This document shows, in pieces, positions 20,620-30,030 of a DNA stretch of 64,000 nt; the first letter of the stretch is position 1, and each line of letters opens with the position of its first letter. The stretch comes from Prorocentrum cordatum (taxonomy: Eukaryota > Sar > Dinophyceae > Prorocentrales > Prorocentraceae): assembly GCA_963575745.1 (NCBI GenBank), contig CAUYUJ010018727.1, positions 677,650 to 741,649 of the forward strand, in the 5' to 3' direction. Under the pieces are notes generated by a model that did not search any database, had not been told where the DNA came from, and worked only from the letters and a program-made list of their open reading frames with translations. The translations under genes and the position numbers were made by a program.

Positions 20620-21190
20620 GAAATGATGAGCCGCGTCGCCGACACGGGCGTCGAAAGAGAACTAGTTGTTGACGTTGGCGTCGCTGACGCTGGCGTTGGA
20701 GAAGCAGGCGCTGATGCTGGCGTCGCTGGCGCTGGCGTAGGAGAGGTAGGCGTTGACGCTGGCGTCGCTGACGCTGGCGCAGGGAAGTAGGCGTTGACGC
20801 TGGCGTCGCTGACGCTGGCCTGGGAGAAGTAGGAGTTGAAGCTTGCGTTGCTGACGCTGGCCTGGGAGAAGTAGGCGTTGAAGCGTGCGTCGCTGACGCT
20901 GGCCTGGGAGAAGTAGGCGAAGTAGTCGTTGATGACAGCGCCGTTGACGCTGCCGTTAGAGAAGTAGGCGTTGATGTCGGCGTCGCTGACGCTGACGTAC
21001 GGGAAGTAGGCGTTGGAGGCGTAGATGACGGCGTCGCTGGCGCTGTCGTAGGAGTTGGCAGGGTAGGCGTAAATGTCGGCGTCGCTGACGCTGACGTGGA
21101 TGATGCTAGCGTCGCTGAAGCTGGCGAAGACGCTGAGCAACAGCGCGACCAGGCTGATCAGGAAGCCGCTGGGCTTCGATTTAGGAAAAC
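20604..21190 (-). other. leader ORF of the Copia element with 14-15 residue repeats
   Basis: Between the 5' LTR and gag, on the element strand, a frame stays open and encodes a hydrophobic stretch FLISLVALLLSVFASFSDA that resembles a signal peptide, then repeats built on ASVSDASVNAYFSQ (14-15 residues, 42-45 bases), then a Pro/Thr/Ala-rich tail. It ends with the TGA at 20604-20606. I find no ATG at its start; a TTG at 21138-21140 or other non-ATG codons would be needed. It may be a captured coding piece or only an in-frame tandem repeat. Confidence 0.35.
20660..21130. repeat. degenerate 42-45 bp tandem repeat in the Copia leader
   Basis: GGCGTCGCTGACGCTGGC followed by GGGAGAAGTAGGCGTTGA recurs about ten times. 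Clear successive units lie at 20755-20940. Confidence 0.8.
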
Positions 21191-21267
21191 GTGACGCAGA
21201 CGCCGTCTTGCAGTATGTACGGCGCGCAGCGCCGGGATAGCGGAACGGCCTCGTTCCAATCTGCCAC

Positions 21268-21425
21268 TGTGATATGGATCGGCGCGCAGCGCCAGGGATG
21301 CTTTTGCTGTGAGCGCGGTTCGAACAACTGGCGTAGCACTAAGGCCAAGGGCCCTGAGAAGTAAAAACGACAGCGGCGAGCAAAGGGTGAAACCACAGGC
21401 CCCTCGGGAGTGAGCGTGATTCACA
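21268..21425 (-). repeat. 5' LTR of the Copia element
   Basis: 158 bp, ends TG..CA on the element strand, same length as the left LTR and about 92% identical by eye. The target duplication GAGAG follows at 21426-21430. Confidence 0.85.
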
Positions 21426-21430
21426 GAGAG
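21426..21430. repeat. 5-bp target-site duplication GAGAG, right of the Copia element
   Basis: It matches 12430-12434 exactly. Confidence 0.8.
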
Positions 21431-22021
21431 GACAGTCAAAGAAGGCTCGGAACTGTGCACGTCTGGAGGACTCGCGCTGGCCTGTGGCGCCAGCCCACTG
21501 GCGCGCTCTGCGCGCAGGAGTGGGGGTTCCAGCGCCGATCGGATCTCGGAATGTTGAAATGTCAATGCAGCTTTTTCTCATTCCCCGGGCTTCGCTCCAC
21601 GCGCAAGCGAGGAGGGCCTTCGGAGGGAGGCGTTGGGGCGCCGTGGCCCTTCACACGTCCACTTTGGCCCGCGCGTGGGCTGTGCGGGCGCCGCCTCGCG
21701 GCTTGGTCGCCGGTCCTGGGGCTTTGCCGACGCGGCCCGGCGACGTCGCGCGGTCGTGGTCGCATTCTGCTCGTCTGGACCGTTTTGGGGCATCCTGGAC
21801 CACCTAGAGAGCGAGGCACGCGGCGTGGCCAAACGAGTGCACGGGGAAAGGGCGTCCGAGCGGGGGCAAGGAAGAGAGAGCGAGCGAGTCTCCAGTCTGC
21901 AGGTGGGTCACCGGCAGACACGGCAACAATGTGGAGCCCCGACGGCCTGCACATCAACCGCGCCCAATGGCGCCGTGCTGCCGACCGGAGTACCTGGGAC
22001 CACCCTCGGGACGTTTGAGGC

Positions 22022-22190
22022 GCAGTGGAAGCCCATGCCAAGAAGCACCCTTCTTGCCTCCAGGGTGCCCCGGTTTCTTGGACTTCGATGGTTTTGTTGT
22101 TGAAAGCGTGCCACACCAGCAATCAATGGACTTCCTGGGCTCTCAGGGTTGGGTTTCTTGTGGAAGGTTTCTTGTGGTCGAGCTCCTGCC
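22022..22190 (+). repeat. dispersed repeat D1, copy 1
   Basis: About 170 bp starting GCAGTGGAAGCCCATGCCAA and containing TTTCTTGG..TTCGATGGTT, CCACACCA and CAGGGTTGGGTTTCTTG. The same ordered words recur at 25215-25385 on the same strand. It overlaps the 3' end of the minus-strand coding-like stretch listed next. Confidence 0.7.
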
Positions 22191-22937
22191 GGATGCACCG
22201 CAGTGGCTCACCAAACGACGCCCGAGAGGCCCAAGCAGCTGGATGACGACGAGCTTCCGCAGGTCGTCGATGCGAAGGCCAGCGACAAAAGCGCTGGGCC
22301 GGCGTCTGGCGGCCCACCGTGACCTCCGCGAGGCACGCCTCGGTGTCCATGGTGTCAATCGCCGCGGGCCCCCGCAGCAGGGCGGCCTCCGCAGGCTCAT
22401 CTGCCCCAGCCAGACTCTGCTCCAGCACCTCGCGCTTCACGAGCGCCGAGGAGGGCTCCCCGACCGCAGCGGGCTCGGCACCGCGGGATCCGCCAGCAGC
22501 GACAGTCACCAGCTCCCGCTGCGACGCGCGCCTCACCAGGCCGTCGGCCCACTCGTCGACGTCGTCGTCGACGTTCATGTTGGACGCCTCGCCAGCGCCA
22601 GGGGCAGGAGGAGCACCAGCCCCAGCCGCCTTCCTCGCAGCGCGGCGCTGTCGGCGGCACCGACACTACGCGGCGCGAGCCGCGGGATCAGCGGCGCCAG
22701 CAGCACCAGCAGCGCCAGCAGCGTGGATCAGGAGGAGCAGCGCCAGCAGCAGCGTCGCGTGGCGGCAGCTCGAGCGCCTCGGCATGTAGCTGGAGCAGTG
22801 ACGGCCACAACAGCGGACCGAGCCGCCGCGGCGACGGTGCGCCGCGGGGTGCCTTCCAGCACGGCGCCACAGACAGCCGCCTCCATCAGGGCGGCGGCAA
22901 CAGACGGCGGCGCGCGAGCCCCTCTAGGCGCAGCCAT
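22123..22937 (-). pseudogene. minus-strand coding-like stretch behind a spliced-leader relic, product unknown
   Basis: Forty-nine bases after a leader-like word (22987-23008) an ATG at 22937 opens an Ala/Arg-rich frame (MAAPRGARAPPSVAAALMEA) to 22728. A second frame from 22578 reads MNVDDDVDEWADGLVRRASQ, continues through REVLEQSLAGADEPAEAALL and IDTMDTEACLAEVTVG, and then, in the next frame, VAGLRIDDLRKLVVIQLLGP. Codon use is GC-rich at third positions as in real genes. Because the frame changes at least twice, this is either a decayed retroposed mRNA copy or a gene with introns I cannot place. I recognise no family. Confidence 0.35.
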
Positions 22938-22986
22938 CCCGCAGCGGCACCGACGCGAGGCGACGGGGGATTCTGGATGACAGGCG

Positions 22987-23008
22987 CCTAAGCCAAAATG
23001 GCGACAGA
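22987..23008 (-). promoter_or_regulatory. relic of the dinoflagellate spliced leader
   Basis: On the minus strand this 22-base word contains GCCATTTTGGCTTAG. It matches the 22-nt dinoflagellate spliced leader (…GTAGCCATTTTGGCTCAAG) at 18 of 22 positions. Genomic leader relics are known where trans-spliced mRNAs were copied back into DNA. A coding-like stretch begins 49 bases downstream on the same strand. Confidence 0.6.
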
Positions 23009-23399
23009 CGCGAGGGCAAGGAAAGGGGGTGGGGGATGGGGGAGGGAGGTCACGACAGCGTGTGCTGCATGCAGCTGGCTCAAGCTCCACCGCGAGGCAC
23101 TCTCCTCACGAAACGCAGTGGCTAGGCGCCTTGAAGGTTTCACGGAGGCCGAAGGAAGCCAGGAACGGATCTCTTCCTCTGGCACGATTTGGGATTGCCA
23201 GGACGTTACAATAATGTTGATTTGCGGTGTTGAATGCCAAGGAATGGTTGTTTGGCACGGCTTAGAATTGTCAAACGCAACAGTCACGTGGATCCGTGGT
23301 GTGGACGTCACCGGAACATTGTTTAGGCATGTTTGAGGATGTTCAGGTTGTTGTCTTCGAATGGGCAAATTGCATGAACGGAATTAAACGCTTCTAGGG
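23009..23399. other. gene-free stretch
   Basis: Nothing recognised. The sequence is less GC-rich than its surroundings from 23200 on. Confidence 0.4.
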
Positions 23400-23485
23400 C
23401 CCTCTGAGAGGGAGTTTTGAGGGAGGGTTTATTGCAACATCGTTGATGCTGGGTTTACACTGGTCCTCCTTCATCCTCCTCCTCC
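23400..23485 (+). repeat. dispersed repeat D2, copy 1
   Basis: GGGAGGG..TTATTGCAACAT..GATGCTGGGTTTACACTGGTCCTCCT followed by a TCC run. The same order is found at 48150-48215. Confidence 0.55.
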
Positions 23486-25214
23486 TCCTCCTCCCCCTCC
23501 ATTCCATAGTTGTCATCCTCCTGATTCCTTCCCCCCATAGGCAGTGAACCTGCTGCTCCTCCATGGTGGGTCGGAACACGCACGCGTGGCTTCGCGGGCT
23601 GGGCCTCTGCGCCGCGACACCGCGGCTACGGGGCGTTTTCTGGCGGATGCATCGCGCGGAACGTATCCGTGCGACCGCGCATCCGCGGGATCCACCACCA
23701 ATTGAGCCACGCATCCCGCAGGAAGCGTGGGCGGAAGAGTGCGCGATTGGCAACTCTTCGGATGGAACCGCTGACGAGTGAGAGAAAACGGTTATCCCAC
23801 TAAGTGCGATGGATCATTCTGCGCTCTTACTGCTGGCGCAGCTGAGCGGATACGTCGGGAACCGACCAAACGATCCGCGGGATCGCGCGCTGGAACCCAG
23901 ACCGCCAGGGCGCGGATACAGATATGTCTGTTCGCCGCTCGTGACACCAGGCATTCGACGATCCGATGTTTCCGAGTCACCGTCCAGCCCCCTTGATTTC
24001 TCGACCTTTCCTTGGGGGCCAGCTTGTCATCCTGAGTAATGTGTTTGCCATGGGCCTACGACCAGAAATACCCCCCCCCCCCAGACATAGAACGCTAAAA
24101 AACAAAAGACGGCTGGATTGCCGAGTTATCTCCCTCCCTCTCCCCAAGCGTTCCGCTAGGTCAGCTTGCACTTGAATCCCTGAGGCCATCACACTTTTCT
24201 TTGTCGTGCGCCGCCGATTAGTTTCATTGTGTGTACGCATCTTGCGTACTGAAGGTCGAGTACTACCTGCATGAGAAACATCCCCCCATCCCTATATCAA
24301 TATGATTGGCGTCGCTCTGTCTCGGTGCCGACATTAAGGAACCCCCAGCTTCTGAAGGCACGTCCTTACGATTGTCACCACATTGGCCTTGTCAATCTTG
24401 GCAATAGGGATAGGGGATAGGAAGAGGAAGACGGAGCAACAAGCCACCCAGGTGGTTTGCCTTCTTCCTCCTCCTCCTCATCCCGCACTTGGTGCCTGGT
24501 AAGTTGTCTCAGCTCTGCGGGTAAGCGCTGCTGGTCGAGCTCACGACGGCCTGCAGATTGATGCGATGCCGATCGCCTCAACCGCCCACCAGCACCCTTG
24601 CGCCACACACACACACATCGATAGTCCTCAGTACGTGTGGTAGCCCGAAGAGTGCTTACAACGCTGAGCTCACCGAGAGTACACAGCTTGTGTCGAACCT
24701 CATTACGCCGCCTGCGTCTTCTTGGAGGGTTTCCCTGGAACAGCCGTTGGCCTACACACGCTCTGAGTCCAACACTGCACTGCACCATCGGCCGCTCAGT
24801 CCGACCACGGCAAATAGGAGCTCGCCCCCGCCCGCGCCAGCCTTCAGACCCCGCCCCCTTGCCCGAGGCTGGGATTGGCACACATCCACCGCCTGGGGAA
24901 CCGATCGTCCTGGACATCGCGAGGTGGTTGATGTGGATACATTCGGGCCCCCAGGGGCTCCGGGATATCCATAGCCATTGCTGCATTGGGATCGTGGGGC
25001 ATCGGCTCCCAGGGCGGTCGCTGTGTACAAACCCCAGCCTCGAGACCCGCGCGCTCCGCTCCGCTTCCCCTTTGCTACGGCAGGCTCGTGTCGACGCGGG
25101 TGCGACCCCGGCGCCAGAGTTCCAGGTGGAACGCCGCCAGTAGCCCAGAGAAGATTCGGCATCGACGATCCATGCGGCGTGAGAAACCAATGCGCAGTTC
25201 GTCACGACACGAGC
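23486..25214. other. gene-free part of channel intron 3
   Basis: About 1.7 kb. No coding domain, RNA gene or repeat family is recognised apart from short TCC and CAC runs (24465-24480, 24605-24620). Confidence 0.4.
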
Positions 25215-25385
25215 AGTGGAAGCCCATGCCAAGAAACACACGGGCTGCCTCCAGGGTGCCCTGGGTTTCTTGGGTTTCGATGGTTCTGCCATGGACAGCG
25301 TGACGTTCCCACACCAAAAATCAGTGGACGTCCTGGGGTCGCAGGGTTGGGTTTCTTGAAGGTCTCTTGTGGTCGGGCCAGTACT
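25215..25385 (+). repeat. dispersed repeat D1, copy 2
   Basis: The second copy of the repeat at 22022-22190, roughly 75-80% alike by eye, same orientation, ending about 85 bases before channel exon 4. Confidence 0.7.
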
Positions 25386-25470
25386 ATACAGAGCTCGGCC
25401 TCGAAGTCTGCGCGCGACGCTCCGCTCCGCCTCGCTGACCTCCCTCGCCGCTCGCCGCGCTCCCCGAGAG

Positions 25471-25542
25471 GTGCAGTGGCGCATGAGGGCTCTGGGCCTG
25501 CCGCTGATGGGCGCGGCCAAGCTGTTCGCGGTGATCGACGGG
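25471..25542 (+). CDS. cation channel exon 4: linker and start of EF-hand 2
   Basis: Seventy-two bases, 24 codons, reading VQWRMRALGLPLMGAAKLFA then VIDG. This is the helix before an EF-hand loop (LFAVIDGDG...). An AG|GTG acceptor precedes 25471, in phase with the GT donor after exon 3. The donor side has GGACGGCTGGCGAACC at 25542-25557, almost the same as the start of exon 5 (GGACGGCTCGCGCACC), so the intron is bounded by a direct repeat. Joining in frame as ATCGACGGG + GACGGC implies a GA donor, or an equivalent position inside the repeat. On its own this exon would be invisible to most gene finders. Confidence 0.65.
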
Positions 25543-25563
25543 GACGGCTGGCGAACCTTGTAC

Positions 25564-25764
25564 CGGCGGCGAGCGAGGGGGCGGGAGTGAGAAAGAGAAG
25601 GCCTTCTCAGAAGGCTCGGAAGTTCCCCGGCCTTCCGAGAAGTTTTCTGAGCCTTCCCCGCAGACAAGCACACTTTGTTCGGAAGGCACGAGGGGTTCTG
25701 AGAAATCTCGCCGCCTTCTGAGAAGGCCTTCTCCTTCTCATTCCCCCCCCCTCGCTCGCCGCCG
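25564..25764. mobile_element. 201-bp foldback element directly after channel exon 4
   Basis: The left arm (25564-25615) begins CGGCGGCGAGCGAGGGGG and contains GAGAAGGCCTTCTCAGAAGG. The right arm (25713-25764) is its complement with about 3 mismatches in 52 bases. The centre has further GGCCTTCC/GAAGG inverted words. There is no coding capacity. It starts 21 bases after the end of exon 4, so it forms the 5' end of intron 4. Confidence 0.75.
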
Positions 25765-26130
25765 ATTGTAGCGTTTCTTCTGTTCTAAGCCCCGCGTTGC
25801 ACAACATTGGAGGATCGTAGTCTCTGGTCGATTCTGGCAATTTTGGTGGGGGGGGCTTCTCGTCGTCGAGGCTGGAGTCGCGAAGGAGTTTTGATCAGAT
25901 CGCACCACTGCAGAGGTCCTGGGGGTCGGCTCTTGACGGGGAATGGCCCTGCGCTCTTGCATGCGACTGGGCAGATTCGCCGCAGGTTTTTCGCGGTGGT
26001 CAGCCGCTGGGAGCCCTTTCCGAGTCTTGGAGCTTTCAGAACATGACCGTGGAAGAAGCACATGTGATTGGAATTGGTGTCCGGAGTTTAGAGGGGCATG
26101 TTGTGGAAAAATAGCGCAGTTCCAAAGTCT
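25765..26130. other. gene-free stretch
   Basis: No gene or repeat recognised. Confidence 0.4.
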
Positions 26131-26205
26131 TGCCAAGCTATCGGGTTAAATCTTCCCCCAACCGTTGTGGAAACCCTAAAGGGAGCATTTGGGAGGAAGA
26201 GAGAG
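26131..26205 (+). repeat. dispersed head repeat H, copy 1 (partial)
   Basis: CTTGCCAAGCTATCGGGTTA...CCAACCGTTGTGGAAACCCT is shared with 33617-33775 and 57122-57283. A purine-rich microsatellite follows (26190-26240, AGAGAGGAGG and GATAGATAG). Confidence 0.65.
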
Positions 26206-26389
26206 GAGGATAGATAGATAGGTAGATAGATCGGATAGGACCGCTTGCGAAGCGACGTTACGTAACCTAAACAGCAGGCGCGAGATTTCGGCTCGGCCAT
26301 TGTTCCCAACCATCCTGTGGTGGACAGCGCCCCGCGTCCCACCTCCCCCTCCTTCTCTCCTCGTCCTCCCCTCCTCCCCTCCCATCACC

Positions 26390-27615
26390 AGCGCTTCGTC
26401 TCCCCATAGAGAGCTCCACCGAAAGGCCCCCGTGAAGGTGTTCGCATGCGTCCCCCCCCCACCCAGGACAGCGCTTCGTGGCCCCATAGGGAGCTCCACC
26501 GAAGGCCCACGTAGGGGTGTTCGCATGCGTCCCCCCCACCCATGACAGTGTTTCTTGGCCCCATAGGAAGCTCCACCGAAGGCCCGCTGTGGGGGTGTTC
26601 GCATGCCCCCCCCCCATCCAGGACAGCGCTTCGTGGCCACATAAGGGGGGCTCCACCGAAGGCCCCCGTGGAGGTGTTCGCATGCGTCCCCACCACCCAG
26701 GTCAACCTTTCGTGGCCCCGGGGGGAGTTCCACCGAAGGCCCCCGTGGGGGTGTTCGCATGCGTCCCCCCCCCACCCAGGACAGCGCTTCGTGGCCCCAT
26801 AGATAGCTTCACCGAAGGCCCCCGTGGGGGTGTTCGCATGCGCCCCCCCCGCCTAGGACAGCGCTTCGTAGCCACATAAGGAGCTCCACCGAAGGCCCCC
26901 GCGTGGGTGTTCGCATGCGTCCCCCCCCCACCCAGGACAGCGCTTCGTGGCCCCATAGGGAGCTCCACCGAAGGCCCCCGTGGGGGTGTTTGCATGCGTC
27001 CTCCCCACCCAGGACAGCGCTTCGTGGCCCCATAGGAAGCTCCACCGAAGGCCCCCGTGGGGGTGTTCGCATGCGCCCCCCCACTACCCAGGTCAACGCT
27101 GCGAGGCCCCATAGGGAGCTCCACCGAAGGCCCCCGTGGGGGTGTTCGCATGCGTCCCCCCACCCCAGGTCAACGCTTCGTGGCCCCATAGGGAGCTCCA
27201 CCGAAAACCCACGTGGGAGTGTTCGCATGCGCCCCCCCCCCATCCAGGACAGCGCTTCGTGGCCACATAAGGGGGGCTCCACCGAAGGCCCCCGCGTGGG
27301 TGTTCGCATGCGTCCCCCCCCCCACCCAGGACAGCGTTTCGTGGCCACATAAGGGGGGTTCCACGGAAGGCCCCCGTTGGGGTTTTCGCATGCGTCCCCC
27401 CCACCCAGGACAGTTCCGTGTCACCATAGGGAGCCCCACCGAAGGCCCCAGCGGCAGTGTTCGCATGGCGGCCTCGGGCAATTTCGGCATACCCCTCACG
27501 AGGATCGTGGCCTCACAGGAACTCCACCGACGGCGCCAATGGCAGGGTTCGCATGGCGGTCTCGGACCATTGCGGCACACCCCATCACGAGGACCGTGGC
27601 CCCATAGTTGTGTTG
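26390..27615 (+). repeat. satellite array A, unit about 80 bp, about 15 units
   Basis: The unit is CTTCGTGGCCCCATAGGGAG, CTCCACCGAAGGCCCCCGTG, GGGGTGTTCGCATGCGTCCC, then CACCCAGGACAGCG. Successive CACCGA words lie 77-83 bases apart (26417, 26497, 26574, 26654 and so on). A related array with the same core lies at 43840-46470. TGTTCCCAACCATCCTGTGG at 26306-26325 precedes it and also precedes the second array. Open minus-strand frames across it are repeat artefacts. Confidence 0.92.
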
Positions 27616-27808
27616 CTTCAACAACCGCGCTTGGGCGTCGTACTCCGCCTTGTCGACGTGCAACGCCACCTCCTCCCTCATGGCTCCCCAAGCCCTCTCC
27701 TGCTTCTGCTCCTCGGTCAGAGGGACGCCGTCCTTGTCGTCGTCGGCGCCCGCGAAGACGGCCACGAACGTGTTCCTCAGCATGTCGGGCTCCGGCGGGA
27801 AGCCGTGG
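27616..27808 (-). CDS. exon-like segment embedded in satellite array A
   Basis: Between two copies of the satellite word GTGGCC(C/A)CATAG the sequence is not satellite. On the minus strand it reads MLRNTFVAVFAGADDDKDGV, PLTEEQKQERAWGAMREEVA, then LHVDKAEYDAQARLLKQ, a well-formed helical, charged peptide with GC-rich third positions. No family is recognised. It may be an exon of an unseen minus-strand gene whose introns are satellite, or a captured exon. Confidence 0.35.
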
Positions 27809-27819
27809 CCACATAGGGA

Positions 27820-28895
27820 GCGCGGGCGAAAATGGTATTCACAATTGCGGTATTCACAACTGCATATGTGGGTCCTTCGCCAGGCTATTTCATGTTATTT
27901 GTTTTTGGTCCATGTGCCTTCACATATTTTGTTGGGGTGACTAACTCCTGTGGGCGTGGGTGGCGTACAGACATGTGTGAGAGACGTCATTTGCTGACTG
28001 CCGAAAAGCCCACAGAAATTGCAACACCAAAGCTTCGGACCGCTGTGGCAAAGCACCGGGTGTTAGGTGCAATGTGTCCTCCCACCATATTGAATACCTG
28101 GGCCCTTCGGCAATTTCGCGGAAACGGCATCCTGAGGAGCTCATTCCACATACGGGCTATTCAACCAGTTGGTACGTTGAGTTTGAGACGCGCTCCCGCG
28201 ACACCTCTGGCATTTTCCATCGGCGGCAAGAATGTGAGCCAAGGAGAAAGGAACAACAGGGGCAGCAGCAGGGGGGGCAGAGCGGTCCTTTCTGCCAGCG
28301 GGCTTCCTGGAAGCTTCGGCCTGGGTGGCCTCCTCTTCGCGCGAAATAGCATCATCCGCAGAAGCCAAGTCATTTTTTATGCCTCGTGCAAGCGAAATCT
28401 AGACACCTCATCCACTCTCGCCTCGAGCGTGGCCTGAGCGGCCAAGTCGTCGACAACGAAGTTGCACATCATTTACCACCGAGGGCGAACACGCAGAAAG
28501 TGTTCGGGCGAAGGATGAGATGGCGTCTGCAGCACAGCGATGAGCGAACAGGCCCTGCCTTGCTGCAGCTTACCGAGACGGGCCCAGAGATCACAGTTCT
28601 CTCCAGGCAATGTGTTATAATTTCGGAAGTGTTACCGTATCATGAATGATGCCGTATCGATCACGTGGACCATTGACCCCGTCGAGAATTCCATTGCCAA
28701 AGTGAGGGCCAAGAGCTCTCCCTTCGGGGCCGTCTGACCCCCCCCAAGTGCGGGGACCTTTGCGGCTGACAGAAACCCTACCAGGCTCGAAGTTCTGGAG
28801 AACCGCAACGCCTAAACCAACCCTCCTTATACTGGGCCCCTTTGGAGTCGGGATTCCCGCTCGCGCTCCCGAAAACCAGAAGCGGGCAGGCACGG
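27820..28895. other. gene-free stretch
   Basis: Tandem TATTCACAA(C/T)TGC words at 27836-27865. The minus-strand frame 28141-28368 gives a charged peptide (ISREEEATQAEASRKPAGRK) without recognisable family. Nothing else is seen. Confidence 0.35.
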
Positions 28896-28919
28896 GTCCC
28901 CTGTCCTATAGTCCTAGGA

Positions 28920-29020
28920 TTTAGGGGTTCGTTTGAGCCGTTGCAGAGCCATTGGCTGTGGTCGGGAAATTCGAACCCACGACGCTGGCAAACTGCCTCG
29001 AAGCCACAAGCATGATCCAG
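28920..29020 (-). ncRNA. tRNA-like (SINE-like) sequence
   Basis: On the minus strand GGGTTCGAATTTCCC (28965-28979) resembles the internal B box and T arm of tRNA genes, with an A-box-like TGGCTTCGAGGCAG about 20 bases before it (28995-29008). I cannot fold a full cloverleaf with an acceptor stem, so it is more likely a tRNA-derived repeat than a tRNA gene. Confidence 0.25.
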
Positions 29021-29164
29021 ACTCGTGCTGAGCGATAGTCTTCGGGGGGGTAGGAATCGCGGATGCAGCGACAGTTTGTAAGTATGTGCTCTTCCCGCAA
29101 GTCCACCCTTTCTGCAGGGGCGTCGCGGGAAATCCACCGCAGCGCAGACACAGTCGGCAGGCTG

Positions 29165-30030
29165 TAGAACCACGTCCGTTTATTTCATCGCTTCGCTCAT
29201 TCCGCCGGCCCCCGCTGGCGGCCTCATGGGGCGGTCTTGGGGGCGCCTCGGATTGTCTTGGAGCGTCGGAAAGCCGGAGTGGGGGGAAATCCAAACTCTG
29301 GCCAAAACGAATGGAAAAGCAATGAATCGGGCCTCTTGGGGCTCTCTTGGGAGGGCTATTGAAGGCCACTTGGGGCGTCCGGGCGCGCCTCTTTGGGAGG
29401 CTTGTGAATGTCTTTGGACGCCTGTCGTGGGCCTCTTGGCGATATTTCCGGGACCTCCTTGGGCCCCTCTGGGGCCTCTTTGGGGCCTCTTGGCGGCCTC
29501 TTGGGGGTCTCTTGGGGCCTCTTGGGAGCTTCTTGGGAGCGTCTTGGGGCATCCTCGGGACCTCTCGGGGCCGAGAGCTCGAAATCTCTGTTCGGGTTCC
29601 CCGTATGGGCCTGCTCTTGGGGATATCTTGGGGGCCTCTGGGGCCATCCTGGAGGCCTCTGGGGCTATCTTGGAGCCCGCTGGAGCCGTTTGGGGGCCCT
29701 CTTAGAGTCCTCTTGGGCCGTGTTGGGAGGATTTTTTTGCCACTTGGAGTCCTCTTGGGCCGTTTTGAAGCGCCGGTAAGCCGATAAGGCGGAGAAGCCA
29801 AAATCATGAAAAAACTAACGGAACATCAGCAATTGTTGCCCCTGGAGGCTCTCTTGGGAGGGTTCTTGGAGGCCTCTCGGGGCGTCTAGGCGCCATCTTG
29901 GACGTCTTGGAGCGATCTTGTGGCATCGCGGACCTGTCGTCTATTGTTTTGGGGGCCTCTGGAAGGCCTCTGGGCCCTTCTTGGGGCTCTCTGGAGCGCC
30001 TCGAGGGCGGCGCCCAGACGGAAAACCATC
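29165..30030 (+). repeat. 11-bp degenerate array, block 1 (GGCCTCTTGGG type)
   Basis: Words GGCCTCTTGGG, GGGCATCTTGG and GAGCGTCTTGG recur about every 10-12 bases on the + strand. Spacers interrupt the array at about 29265-29330 (CGTCGGAAAGCCGGAGTGGG…) and 29770-29830 (GCCGATAAGGCGGAGAAGCC…). Confidence 0.8.

Larger units (their letters stand above)
12435..21425 (-). mobile_element. Copia-type LTR retrotransposon, complete ends, decayed ORFs
   Basis: An element of about 9.0 kb on the minus strand. It has 158-bp LTRs at both ends, a GAGAG target duplication, a polypurine tract beside the 3' LTR and a TGG-starting candidate primer site one base inside the 5' LTR (TGGCAGATTGGAACG, read from 21266 downward). 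Domain order gag, protease, integrase, RT, RNase H is the Copia order. It sits antisense in intron 3 of the channel gene. Frameshifts in the protease, linker and RT regions, a stop codon in the pol linker and altered catalytic residues show that it is no longer autonomous. About 8% LTR divergence agrees with an old insertion. Confidence 0.88.

Noticed and set aside
26176-27404. Gly/Arg-rich minus-strand frames over satellite A
   Set aside because: The period is near a multiple of three, so units repeat in frame; no start context, no codon bias and shifts between units.
29790-29812. AAGCCAAAATCATGA as a minus-strand leader relic
   Set aside because: It is part of the spacer shared by several 11-bp array blocks, and only GCCAAAAT matches.
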